Positions 37,570 through 47,234 of a stretch of DNA of 64,000 nt are shown piece by piece (the stretch's first letter is position 1; each line of letters starts with the position of its first letter). The DNA comes from Candidatus Poribacteria bacterium. Its GTDB lineage: Bacteria; Poribacteria; WGA-4E; WGA-3G. Under the pieces are notes generated by a model, which saw only the letters and a program-made list of their open reading frames with translations, was not told the origin of the DNA and searched no databases. Location: positions 1 to 64,000 of the forward strand of contig JAPPII010000092.1 of assembly GCA_028820845.1 (NCBI GenBank), written 5' to 3'. The position numbers and the translations under genes are program-made.

Positions 37570-38406
37570 ATGAGCACGCAAAACAATTGGCTCCCAGCGG
37601 AGCCTGATCTTGAAACGGTTGGCAAAGCGTATAGCAACCCGATTCATTCACTCTCTCAAGCGGAAATGCCCGCCATTATTCTGCGGAACGCCTATTCGCC
37701 CGAACAGTGCAACGGACTCATTAATCGGTTCACAAACATGGGCTTGATGCGCGACGAAGCCGATATCAACTCCGTTGATAGACGCACCCGTATCGACATC
37801 GGCACGAGCCTCGGGAACCGCGGTAGCGATAAAGCGAAATTTTTGGCACACGCCAAAGCGACGCATCACCTCTTTAAATTCCTATTCGATGGATTTGAGA
37901 ATCCGGTCGACTTGATTTACGACTCCCTTGACACACTTTCCCCCAGACAAGAGGTGAAGGTCGCGCGTGAACCTGACGGCTCGCGCTATGGTCCGGCGAT
38001 CTTCCGTGTCCACTACGAAACCCATAGCTACAAACCACATATCGATCACGTCAAATACCGTGAGAATCGCACTGACTACCAAGTCTATCGCTTCGAGCAT
38101 CAGTTTGCAGGCGTGCTATGTGTCCAAAATGCCGATGAAAACGGAAAAGGCACACAAGCCATCTTACACCGATGTCTCTGGTCTGAGGAGATCCAACCCT
38201 ACATCGCCGAAGAAACGTTTGATAGGTACGCTGCTGAAAATGGGATAGAAAACTATCAGGTCAATCTCCAACAAGGCGACCTCTACTTTTTCAACACGCG
38301 CTGTATCCACGAAGTACCACCCGTTCAAGGGACACGCGCCCGCATCGTCTTGGCAGTCTTTATCGGATATTCTCCCGAAGATGACGAAATATTCGTCTGG
38401 TCGTAA
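37570..38406 (+). CDS. 2OG-Fe(II) oxygenase, prolyl-hydroxylase-like
   Basis: 278 residues. Iron ligands H157-I-D159 (YKPHIDHVK) and H247 (TRCIHEVPP), with R256 or R258 (GTRARIVLAV) for 2-oxoglutarate. The presence of Asp159 argues for hydroxylation rather than halogenation. GGAGG at 37563 region fixes the ATG at 37570 over an upstream in-frame codon. Last gene of the operon; acting on a free amino acid or derivative would fit the neighbouring aspartate kinase (inference). Confidence 0.78.
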   Translation: MSTQNNWLPAEPDLETVGKAYSNPIHSLSQAEMPAIILRNAYSPEQCNGLINRFTNMGLMRDEADINSVDRRTRIDIGTSLGNRGSDKAKFLAHAKATHHLFKFLFDGFENPVDLIYDSLDTLSPRQEVKVAREPDGSRYGPAIFRVHYETHSYKPHIDHVKYRENRTDYQVYRFEHQFAGVLCVQNADENGKGTQAILHRCLWSEEIQPYIAEETFDRYAAENGIENYQVNLQQGDLYFFNTRCIHEVPPVQGTRARIVLAVFIGYSPEDDEIFVWS

Positions 38407-38803
38407 ATCCCACCTCTCTCTTTCGGACAACCCTATATGTGCTGGCGAGGTTTCCTAACCTCGTCAGTGCTTTCGGACAACCCTATGTCCCTGTATATGC
38501 TGGCGAGGTTTTGCGGCGTACTCGCCTAAATGCGACGGGCATTTCTAACCTCGTCAGTACTTCACCCATCCGATATAGTCGACTTTATATGTCCAAATTC
38601 TGAACACTTTTGGGCAGACCCTGCACAATCTGGGGCAGTAGTGGAAGATTGGATGGTAGGTAGTTTGGATGGCTTCGGCTTCCACATCCCTACTTTCCAT
38701 GCCTCCACCCTTCCATCTGATCATATCTCGCCCCTCAAAGCGCGCAATTGGCACGATATTTGCTATAGGCTATACATAACGCGTCAGACAGGAGGTCAAA
38801 CCC
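38407..38803. other. Intergenic region with tandem and nested hairpins
   Basis: Two copies of a unit beginning CTTTCGGACAACCCTAT (38420 and 38470), each followed by a GCTGGCGAGGTT...AACCTCGTCAGT hairpin. The rest, to the AGGAGG at 38790, has an open plus frame that looks non-coding; it contains GGATGGCTTCGGCTT (38667-38681), also found inside the hairpin repeat at 3438 and 9369. Confidence 0.55.
38420..38560. repeat. Tandem hairpin repeat, second copy with an insert
   Basis: Copy 1: 38420-38469, hairpin 38441-38468. Copy 2: 38470-38559, with the same 17-bp lead but about 33 bp more in the loop, starting TTGCGGCGTACTCG, which itself can form a small hairpin with GCGACGGGCA. It lies after the oxygenase operon and may terminate it. 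Confidence 0.65.
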
Positions 38804-41800
38804 GTGAAGTACTCCATCTTTCTCTTCTATACGCTAACAATTGCTGCAATTCTATGTGTATCCCCCCCTTACGTTTACGAACCGTTGCCGCGAATCCGTA
38901 CAGCACGCAGGTAGCATTACCGGAAGGTGCCAAAGCACGATTTGGCAAGGGTAGCATCAACGCAATAGCTTATGCGCTCGATGGCACCCGCCTCGCCGTT
39001 TCAAGCACTCTCGGTATCTGGATATATGACCCCCACAGCGGGGAAGAATTGGAAGTGTTCGTCGCGCGCAATGCGGATGCTGCTGTCATGCAAACCGCAC
39101 CCGTGAGCATAGGGGACATCGCCTTCAGTCCAAATGGGCAGACACTCGCAAGCGCGGGGTACGACAGCGTTGTGCGTTTATGGGATGCTGTAACCGGGGA
39201 GCAGAAAGCAATATTCACTGGACACGAACGGAGTGCCCTTCAGATAGCCTTCAGTCCAGATGGGCAGACGCTCGCAAGTGGCGGTGGATATTGGGACCCA
39301 ACCGTGCGTCTATGGGACATCAGCAGCGGACGGCAAAAGGCAATACTCACTGGACACGAGTCAGCTATCACCAGCCTTGCGTTCAGTCCAGATGGACAGA
39401 CCCTCGCAAGTGCGAGCAACGGAAATGAACACAAAACGATCCGTTTGTGGGATACTGCCAGCAAACAGCAAACAGCAATACTCACCGCACATAACGCCCC
39501 TGTGTATAGTCTTACGTTCAGTCCAGATAGTCGTATCCTCATAAGTGGGGAGGGATATGAGCGTAGGACTGTCCGCCTATGGGATGTTAGCAGTCTTCAG
39601 AAGAAGCAGACACTCCCGGGGCATCAAGGAAACGTCTATAGCGTCGTTTTCAGTCCAGATGGTAGAACCCTCGCAAGCGGCGATAGCGATGGTTACGTGT
39701 TCCTGTGGGATACAGTCAATTGGGAACAGAAAGCTTCCATCGCACACACAACCGATGTCCAACACATTGCCTTCAGTCCAGACGGTAGGACACTCGCTAT
39801 CGCTAACTCGGCAGAGGTGTATTTATGGGATGTCATTAAAGAGATTCCCATAAGACGACTTACCAAGCGTCTCGATGCACCGCTGTCAGTCACCTTCAGT
39901 CCTGATGGACACACCCTTGCAAGCGGCAGCCGTGATGGGAGCGTTCAGCTCTGGAATGTTCGCAAGCAGCAACTCATCACCTCCTTGCCTGCACCACCGC
40001 TGCTCAGATACGGATCCTGGGGATGGCACCCCTGGCGCGTCGAGAGTGTCGCATTTAGTCCGAACGGTAAAGTCCTCGCAACTGTCGGGTATGAGCAGAT
40101 ATACCTATGGGAACGCGTGCCACAACAAGCGGGGCTACAAACTTCTTCCACTGTGCTGTGGTGCCAAAAAGCGATACTTACTGGGCACACAAGCTATATT
40201 CACAGCATTGCCTTTAGCCCCGATGGAAATCTAATCGCCAGTGGAAGTGCTGACCGAACCGTGCGGCTTTTTGATGTTAAGAGCGGTCAACACAAACGCG
40301 CCCTGATAGGGCACGTCGGGACTATTTTTAGCGTTGCGTTCAGTCCCGACGGCAAAACCCTCGCAAGTGGTGGTTTTGACGACACTGCCCGATTGTGGAA
40401 CACTGTTACAGGTGAAAACATAAAAATTCTGGCGACAGATACCTGGGTTATGAATGTTGCATTCAGTCCTGACGGACAGACGCTCGCAAGTGGTGGGAGC
40501 TGGCGGGACAAAAACGTAACACTGTGGGATGTTAGCACAGGTACGCGTAAAACTACCTTTGCACATGCAGTAGAACTGAGATCAATCGTCTTCAGTCCAG
40601 ATGGCAGCACCCTCGCGGGCGGCGGTTACGACGGCACTATACTGCTATGGGATATGCACACGGAAACACTGAAACGGACGCTCCGCGGGCATACTGAATC
40701 AATTACGAGCATGGCATTCAGTCCGAATGGTCGCACATTCGCAAGTGGAAGTTATGATAGCACTGTGGTCCTATGGGAGTTTGAACCTACGGTAGAGATA
40801 ATACCAACTACATACGCAGATAATGGCGCAGGGGTGAACGTCCAAGACATAGATTTCGTTGAACCGCCTTTCAGACAGGATATGACACAATGGCATCTGC
40901 CTGAAGGGGCGAAAGCGCGCTTTGGAAAGGGCGGAATATCCGGGAACATCACCTTTTCACCTGATGGCACACAGTTGGTTGTTCCAACGTCGATCGGCCT
41001 CTGGATATACGACGCGGACACGAACAAGGCATTAAAACTTTATACCGAACATTCTCATTGGATTGGACGGGTTGCGTTCAGTCCAGATGGCAAGACGCTT
41101 GTAGGTAGTCGGGCCTGGGGGGATACCAAGGTGTATTTGTGGGACGCTAACACGGGTGAGCACAAAGCTACCCTCGCTGGACATGCAGATGACGTGACGA
41201 ATATTACTTTTAGTCCGGATGGTCGCACAATCATCAGTAGTAGTGAAGATGGCTCTCTATTCTTATGGGATGCTGTTACAGGTATGCCCTTCGCCACGTT
41301 CGGCGGGAATGAAGACGGTCGGATGCAGGCACTCGCTATCAGTCCAAATGGAGAGATGCTCGCCAGCGGCGGATGGGCAGACCCCTTGCAGTTATGGAAT
41401 ATTAACACTCGGCAAACCGTTGCTACCCTTGAAAGCCATAGATTTTCTGTCGATGCAGTCGTTTTTAGTCCGGACGGTCGCACACTCGCCAGTGGAGGTT
41501 ACGACGCGACAATCCGTTTGTGGGGCGTTGAAAGCCACACCCTCAAAGCCGAGCTCAGCGGTCCAACACGGCGGGTCTGGATCCTCGCTTTTAGTCCTGA
41601 CGGGCAAACTCTCGCCAGTAGCAGTGATGACGGCACTGTATTTTTGTGGGATGTCGGTAGTTACACCCTCAAAGCCACGCTCACAGGCCATACCCGTCCA
41701 ACCACGAGTATCGCCTTCAGTCCGAATGGTCTCACACTCGCCAGCGCAAGTCAAGACGGTACCATCCGACTCTGGGATGGAATAAATGGTGACCATCGAG

Positions 41801-43092
41801 CTACGATTGCTGGGCATGCTGTAGATATCTCCAGCCTCGCGTTCAGTCCTGACGGGCAAACCCTCGCAACCAGCGGTTGGGATAGCGTCGTGCAATTATG
41901 GGATATAGCAGTTCCCGCCCCTCTCAAAGCGATTCGCACTGGACACTCAGAAGGCGTTGAATCCATCGCCTTCAGTCCGAACGGGCAAACCCTCGCCAGT
42001 GGCGGCAGTAGTGGCTGGGCAGACAATAAGGTGTTCTTATGGGATATAGCCGGCACAGTCGCACCGCGATCATCGGAACTCGAATGCCAATTTCCTGTGT
42101 TAAGCAATCACACAGCTGCTTACTTGCATCATATTTCAACGGTGAGTGCGGTTGCCTTTAGTCCAGACGGAAAAACACTCGCGGTCAGCGAAGAATACGA
42201 AAATAACAGAGTCATTCTGTTAGATGTTGCGACCGGTGTGCCCGAAGCGGTGCTTGCTACCCCACGGACGAACAACTCAGACGGTGTCGCCTGCATTGCA
42301 TTCAGTCCAGACGGAAAAACACTCGCGATTGGGTATTACAGGAACCTACGACTGTGGGATGTCCCGACCGCAACACTCACAGCAACACTGGAAGGACATT
42401 TACATTGGATTTCCGATGTTGCGTTCAGTCCAGATGGAAACCTACTTGTTAGCAGTAGTTACCGGGATCCAGTACGGGTATGGGATGTTGCCAGTGCTAC
42501 AGAAATTGCAGCACTCAATGGACATAAAGATGGCGCGCAGAGCGTTGCGTTCAGTCCCAACGGCAAAACGCTTGCAATTGGTGGCACTTATACGGAAGGC
42601 ACGGTGCGGTTATGGGATGTTCCCAATGTCAGACATAAAGCCACACTCACAGGACATACGGACGGCGTAAACGACCTTGCATTCAGTCCAGATGGCAGAA
42701 CCCTTGCCAGTGGTGGCGGAGACGGAACCGTTCTCTTGTGGGAACTACCCGCTGAACCTGAAACGCTGGGTGCACCACCCCAAACGTTGCGAACCGCTAA
42801 ACAGCCATCTCTGCTGCAAAACTACCCCAATCCGTTCAACCCGGAGACGTGGATACCCTATCAATTGGCAAAACCTGCGGACGTTACCGTGTCCATCTAT
42901 GCCGCTGATGGGAAACTGGTGCGGACGTTAGCATTCGGACAGCAAGCAGCCGGTATCTATGAATCCCGAGACCGTGCGGCATATTGGGACGGGAAAAATG
43001 AACTTGCGGAACCGGTATCGAGTGGCGTTTATTTTTACACATTGTCTGCAGGACAATTTACCGCCACACGGAGAATGGTGATACAGAAATAG
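38804..43092 (+). CDS. Very large WD40 propeller protein with sorting-type tail; signal peptide in another frame
   Basis: The main frame encodes about 1400 residues with more than 25 WD40 blades (FSPDGQTLASGG, TVRLWD) and ends in the NYPNPFNPETWIPYQL tail and a TATRRMVIQK strand. A second LPEGAKARFGKG start module at about 40.9 kb shows it is two propeller units fused. No start exists in the main frame that gives export, but a GTG at 38804 with AGGAGG 8 bp upstream opens a perfect signal peptide (KYSIFLFYTLTIAAILCVS) in the +1 frame. The two frames meet at a C7 run (38862-38868); one extra C or a -1 slip (C-CCC-CCT) joins them. Either a sequence error, phase variation or frameshift; expected to be exported if joined. 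Confidence 0.8.
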
Positions 43093-43185
43093 TGGTCAGA
43101 ACCTGGATTTTTATGATTTTCAGACGTGCCATGATAGCGGGTTATCCTATAAATCACAGTTCAGACGACTTAGGAGGCTAACACC

Positions 43186-45183
43186 ATGAGAATGATGCAA
43201 TTTTCCATTGTAGTCCTACTCCTCGTTTCGACGCTACTTTTATCGAATGCCTCCGCCGAAGATTATACACGGTGGCATTTACCGAAAGAGGCGAAAGCAC
43301 GCATCGGGAAAGGTCACGTTTCGGGAAATATCGCCTTTTCGCCGGATAATAAACTGCTCGGTGTTCCGAGTACTATCGGAACTTGGATTTATGACACCGA
43401 AACGGGTGAAGCACTGCATCTGTTCACTGGACACATAGATAGCATCAATGCTATCGCCTTCAGCCCGGACGGAAAAATACTCGCAAGTGGTGGGAATCAT
43501 GAGGACAAAACAATACAGTTATGGGATGTCCAAACGGGAACGCACATAGCAGCACTACACGGACATGCCAAGAGTGTCAGTTGTATCGTCTTCAGTCCGG
43601 ATGGACAGACACTCGTCAGTGCCGACTGGGGAGAAGATGCGGCTATATATCTCTGGAATGTTGCGACCGGTGCGTTGAAATCAACACTGACTGGATATTC
43701 TCAAGGGGTGAGTAGTGTCGCTTTCAGGCCCGATGGCACGCTCCTTATCAATGGGAATAACGATTCGATATGTGTATGGAATCCGATAAACGGCACGCAC
43801 ACGACAGCATTAGCACCTACAATAGGGGTTGGATATGTTACCTTCAGCGCGGATGGCTCACAATTCGCCGGGAGCCGCGGCAGCGATGTCTTAATTTGGG
43901 ATACCGTCAGCCTACATCAGAAACTAAAGATTACCGGACATCTCCCCGTCATCACCGCTATCGCCTTTAGCCCTGACAGCCGGACGCTTGCAAGTGGTGG
44001 TTGGGATCATAAGGTGCGACTCTGGGATATTGCCACTGTCACCAGCAGATCGGTGCTCCTTGGACATACAAGCGGGATCGCATCGCTCGCTTTCAGTCCG
44101 GATGGAAAAACACTCGCAAGTAGTGGAAGTTGGACCGACCTCACAATCCGACTCTGGGACACGGCGACTGGCACACAGGAAACGACACTGGTTGGGCAGA
44201 GACACAGGGTTGCAAGCCTCGCATTCAGTCCAGATGGTAGCACACTTGCCAGTGCAAGTGATGACCAAAGCGTCTGTCTCTGGGATGTTACAACTGGCTA
44301 TCACCAAGCAACGCTGAGTTGGCAAAATACAAACAGTCCTTCAAACTTGGCGTTCAGTCCCGACGGACAAACACTCGCAATTGGAGGCCGGGCAGGGATA
44401 CGGTTATGGGACATCACCAGCAGACCTTACAAAATCAAATGGAGTACCAGTAGTACATCTGCTGAAAGTTTTGCCTTGAGTCCAGATGGACGGATGCTCG
44501 CCAGTGGAAAGAAAGACGGGACAGTCCTGCTGTGGGATGCGATCAATGGAGATGTGAAGACGGTGCTTCGGGGCCATACAGAATGGGTCGGTAGTATTGC
44601 CTTCAGCCCGAATGGAAAAACACTCGCAAGTACGGGGTGGCATAAGGACAAAACAATTCACTTATGGGATGTCGTCACGGGCTCACATAAATTGACACTC
44701 ACAGGACATACGGAGCGCATTACACGGCTTGCCTTCAGCCCGAATGGAAAAACGCTCGCGAGTGCAAGTAACGACGGCACGATATTGCTCTGGGAATTTC
44801 CGCTGGCGCAGCTAACGGCGGGAGCACCCTCGTTCCTGACAAAGGATACCAATAACAATCATACGTTGAACGCTGTGTTGCAGAATTACCCAAACCCATT
44901 CAATCCAGAGACATGGATTCCCTATCAACTCTCGGAACCCGCTGAAGTTACCGTGCGTATCTACACGGCAAATGGCACCTTGATTCGGACTTTAGCCGTT
45001 GGACACCAACCTGCTGGTATCCACACACATCAGGGAGATGCCGTCTATTGGGATGGAAAAAACGAGTTCGGTGAACCTGTCGCAAGCGGTGTCTATTTCT
45101 ATACATTGTCCACGGAGTCCACACGCGACTCCGTTACTGCTGGTGATTTCACCGCTACCCGGAAGATGTTGATACAGAAATAG
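43186..45183 (+). CDS. Secreted WD40 propeller protein with C-terminal sorting-type tail
   Basis: 665 residues. Signal peptide at 1-24 (IVVLLLVSTLLLSNASA). About 12 WD40 blades follow, each with FSPDGKTLASG and RLWD. The N-terminal module HLPKEAKARIGKG matches the start of both halves of the preceding giant protein. The tail (about 570-665) has NYPNPFNPETWIPYQL and ends TATRKMLIQK. TTAGGAGG is a strong ribosome binding site. An intact, half-size paralogue of its neighbour; likely exported by the same route. Confidence 0.88.
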   Translation: MRMMQFSIVVLLLVSTLLLSNASAEDYTRWHLPKEAKARIGKGHVSGNIAFSPDNKLLGVPSTIGTWIYDTETGEALHLFTGHIDSINAIAFSPDGKILASGGNHEDKTIQLWDVQTGTHIAALHGHAKSVSCIVFSPDGQTLVSADWGEDAAIYLWNVATGALKSTLTGYSQGVSSVAFRPDGTLLINGNNDSICVWNPINGTHTTALAPTIGVGYVTFSADGSQFAGSRGSDVLIWDTVSLHQKLKITGHLPVITAIAFSPDSRTLASGGWDHKVRLWDIATVTSRSVLLGHTSGIASLAFSPDGKTLASSGSWTDLTIRLWDTATGTQETTLVGQRHRVASLAFSPDGSTLASASDDQSVCLWDVTTGYHQATLSWQNTNSPSNLAFSPDGQTLAIGGRAGIRLWDITSRPYKIKWSTSSTSAESFALSPDGRMLASGKKDGTVLLWDAINGDVKTVLRGHTEWVGSIAFSPNGKTLASTGWHKDKTIHLWDVVTGSHKLTLTGHTERITRLAFSPNGKTLASASNDGTILLWEFPLAQLTAGAPSFLTKDTNNNHTLNAVLQNYPNPFNPETWIPYQLSEPAEVTVRIYTANGTLIRTLAVGHQPAGIHTHQGDAVYWDGKNEFGEPVASGVYFYTLSTESTRDSVTAGDFTATRKMLIQK

Positions 45184-45224
45184 GAAACTGAGATACTGAA
45201 TGCCTAACTTCTAACAATCTGTGT

Positions 45225-45253
45225 TTGACTTTCACGCGACAATGTGATATACT
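45225..45253 (+). promoter_or_regulatory. Predicted sigma-70 promoter of the PorV/PorQ-like gene
   Basis: TTGACT (45225-45230), 17-bp spacer, TATACT (45248-45253), 30 bp ahead of the ATG at 45284. The gene can be transcribed independently of the WD40 genes. Confidence 0.7.
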
Positions 45254-45283
45254 AAATTTGGACTTTATCATTGGGAAGGAAAA

Positions 45284-46258
45284 ATGAGACATCTTAATAA
45301 ATACCAGAGACGTGTGTGCTGCAAGAGATATTGCCTGTTTACCTATACCCTCATCGCAATTCTTACCCTCATATCTCTGCCCATAGCAGCTGATAGCACA
45401 GACATCCACGAAAACGCAGGCACCCGCGCCATGACATTCCTCAAAATCGGGGTCGGCGCCGAGGCAATGAGCATGGGGGAATCGCAAGTCGCTGCGACCG
45501 ATGACCTCTACGCATCATACTGGAATCCTGCCGGACTCACGAGACTCCAAAAGCCACAACTTGCACTTATGCATAACGAGTGGTTCGCCGGAATCAACCA
45601 CGAATTTGTCGGGTTTGCACTTCCAATTGGGAGTATTGGCACCGTCGGCTTCAGTTCAAGTTACCTATCTTTCGGTGAGCTACAAGGACGCGACCGAGAG
45701 GGGAACGAGACGACTATCTTCCGACCCTACGATTTGGCGTTGATCCTCTCGTATGCCCGCAGTTTCGGGGATAATCTCGCCTTTGGGACGAATGCGAAAT
45801 TCTTACGCGAACAGATCGCTGACGAAACCGGAACCGGTATCGCTTTCGATTTCGGAGTGTTATACACCTTTCCCGGCACGCCGCTCGCTTTGGGCTTCAA
45901 CGCACAGCACCTCGGACCGAGAGTGAAGTTCATCGAGGAGGCTTTTGGGCTTCCTGTTACTTTTAGGTTCGGTGGTGCCTACAAACTCTGGAACGACGCG
46001 TTCACCCTAACCACTGATATTATCCGTCCCTCCGATAACGATATCGAGATAGGTATCGGTGCGGGTTATACCATCGGCAATATCTTGCAACTCCGCACTG
46101 GCTATAAATATAAAATCGGCGGCAACGATTTGGGAGCGATTTCTGGACTTGCTAGCGGTTTTGGATTAACGCTTCGGCAGTTCCAGATTGATTACGCACT
46201 TGTCCCCTTCGGTGTCCTCGGATTAACCCACCGCTTCTCCTTAGTCGCTAACTTTTAG
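45284..46258 (+). CDS. PorV/PorQ-like outer-membrane protein
   Basis: 324 residues. Signal segment at about 18-38, then ATRAMTFLKIGVGAEAMSMGE-type start and YASYWNPAGLTRL, the signature of the PorV/PorQ (UPF0164) beta-barrel family. Alternating strands run to the end, which finishes THRFSLVANF with a terminal Phe as in outer-membrane barrels. PorV shuttles type A cargo in type IX secretion and PorQ is an associated partner. Position right after two proteins with type-A-like tails supports a cargo link (inference). No other type IX genes are in the window. Confidence 0.82.
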   Translation: MRHLNKYQRRVCCKRYCLFTYTLIAILTLISLPIAADSTDIHENAGTRAMTFLKIGVGAEAMSMGESQVAATDDLYASYWNPAGLTRLQKPQLALMHNEWFAGINHEFVGFALPIGSIGTVGFSSSYLSFGELQGRDREGNETTIFRPYDLALILSYARSFGDNLAFGTNAKFLREQIADETGTGIAFDFGVLYTFPGTPLALGFNAQHLGPRVKFIEEAFGLPVTFRFGGAYKLWNDAFTLTTDIIRPSDNDIEIGIGAGYTIGNILQLRTGYKYKIGGNDLGAISGLASGFGLTLRQFQIDYALVPFGVLGLTHRFSLVANF

Positions 46259-46947
46259 CCAGACGCAGCCTGAATAAACGCTTCAAATAATTTGCGTCTG
46301 TGTTCACGAAATTCTTCCGTTCTAATCATCCGTTCAGGGTGGTATTGCACACCCAATACAAAGTCCTTTGACGGGTTTTCCATAGCCTCAATAACCCCAT
46401 CTGCAGATCTCGCCGTAACAATAAAACCTTCGCCAATTTCGTCTACCGCTTGGTGGTGTGCGGAATTGACTTTATCTCCTCTTTTTTCTACAAGTTTGCA
46501 TAACCGACTGTTAGATTCAATCTCAATCTCGTGTTCGGAATCCTCACTACTATTTTTTGCTGGATGCGTCAAAGGGTCTGTAAGTTGAGAAGGAACGTCT
46601 TGATACAGGCTTCCCCGCATTGCGACACTCATGACTTGAATCCCGCGGCAAATACCGAAGACAGGTAGATTCGCTTCTATTGCTTCTCGACATAGCGGTA
46701 ATTCCAGCCCGTCTCGCGCTTCATCAACGAATTTAAGCTTAGGATGACACGCCTGATCGAAAAACTTCGGATGGATATCGCCACCCCCTGTTAGTAAAAG
46801 TCCATCAATATCAGCAAATTCAGAATCTGGAACGTCAGGGTATAAAATGCGAGATTCACCCCCGAATTCTTCAATAGCACGGGTGTAATTTTTAGCAGTG
46901 CCTGTTATAATCTCGGAACTAAATGTAATTCCAATAATAGGTGCCAT
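46255..46947 (-). CDS. Gamma-glutamyl-gamma-aminobutyrate hydrolase-like class I amidotransferase (peptidase C26)
   Basis: 230 residues. Nucleophile C100 in FGICRGIQVM, with the His and Glu in VQYHPERM near the C-terminus, complete the class I triad. LLLTGGGDIHP is typical of PuuD-like members that hydrolyse gamma-glutamyl compounds. GGAGG precedes the ATG at 46947. It converges on the PorV-like gene with a 4-bp overlap of the two stops. Confidence 0.85.
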   Translation of the reverse strand: MAPIIGITFSSEIITGTAKNYTRAIEEFGGESRILYPDVPDSEFADIDGLLLTGGGDIHPKFFDQACHPKLKFVDEARDGLELPLCREAIEANLPVFGICRGIQVMSVAMRGSLYQDVPSQLTDPLTHPAKNSSEDSEHEIEIESNSRLCKLVEKRGDKVNSAHHQAVDEIGEGFIVTARSADGVIEAMENPSKDFVLGVQYHPERMIRTEEFREHRRKLFEAFIQAASG

Positions 46948-47038
46948 AGTCGAAATCCTCCTTTTGAGTCGTGATAGACTTCATAAATTGTACCCCATCT
47001 TGAAAGCAAATAACAAATCAATCTAAATCTCTTAGTTC

Positions 47039-47101
47039 GTAGTAGGGCAATTCATTGCCCGTTCATAGCATTTTACGACGTGCGATAAATCGCACTACTA
47101 C
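47039..47101. repeat. Paired-hairpin repeat with GTAGTAGGGC/GCACTACTAC ends
   Basis: 63 bp with near-inverted ends and two inner hairpins: GGGCAA-TTCA-TTGCCC (47045-47060) and TGCGA-TAAA-TCGCA. The left half recurs at 48036-48067. Confidence 0.7.
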
Positions 47102-47142
47102 AAACATCCTGTCTCACTATCGTAATCATGCAAATCCTGATT

Positions 47143-47184
47143 CTGACAACCACTAATCGCCAATTGCCAACCGCTGACCGCTAA
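47143..47184. repeat. 7-bp degenerate tandem repeat array (A)
   Basis: Units read ctgacaa, ccactaa, tcgccaa, ttgccaa, ccgctga, ccgctaa: six heptamers in register. Confidence 0.7.
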
Positions 47185-47234
47185 CAACTATTTGCATTAT
47201 CTAACGATGCATGGTATAATTTATGATAATATTT

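Larger units (their letters stand above)
46948..47234. other. Intergenic region with a paired-hairpin repeat and heptamer array
   Basis: Divergent promoter region between the amidotransferase and DUF6807-like genes. Holds the GTAGTAGGGC element (47039-47101), a 7-bp repeat array (47143-47184) and a TATAAT at 47215-47220. Confidence 0.55.

Noticed and set aside
37570-38406. Fe(II)/2OG halogenase of the SyrB2 type
   Set aside because: The Asp ligand is present (H157-I-D159), which halogenases replace with Ala or Gly.
34593-38406. Ectoine/hydroxyectoine biosynthesis cluster
   Set aside because: Aspartate kinase and oxygenases are present, but no EctA, EctB or EctC homologue lies nearby and the oxygenases lack EctD-like signatures that I recognise.
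38530-38803. Upstream extension of the large WD40 frame as its true N-terminus
   Set aside because: Composition is not protein-like, it covers hairpin repeats, and a strong start with a signal peptide lies at 38804 in another frame.
38804-45183. Repeated FSPDG-coding DNA as a tandem repeat locus
   Set aside because: Explained by WD40 blades in open frames; not an independent repeat feature.
47192-47220. TTGCAT-17-TATAAT as promoter of the DUF6807-like gene
   Set aside because: The -10 is perfect but the -35 is poor and the box is only 15 bp from the chosen ATG, so I do not list it as a supported promoter.
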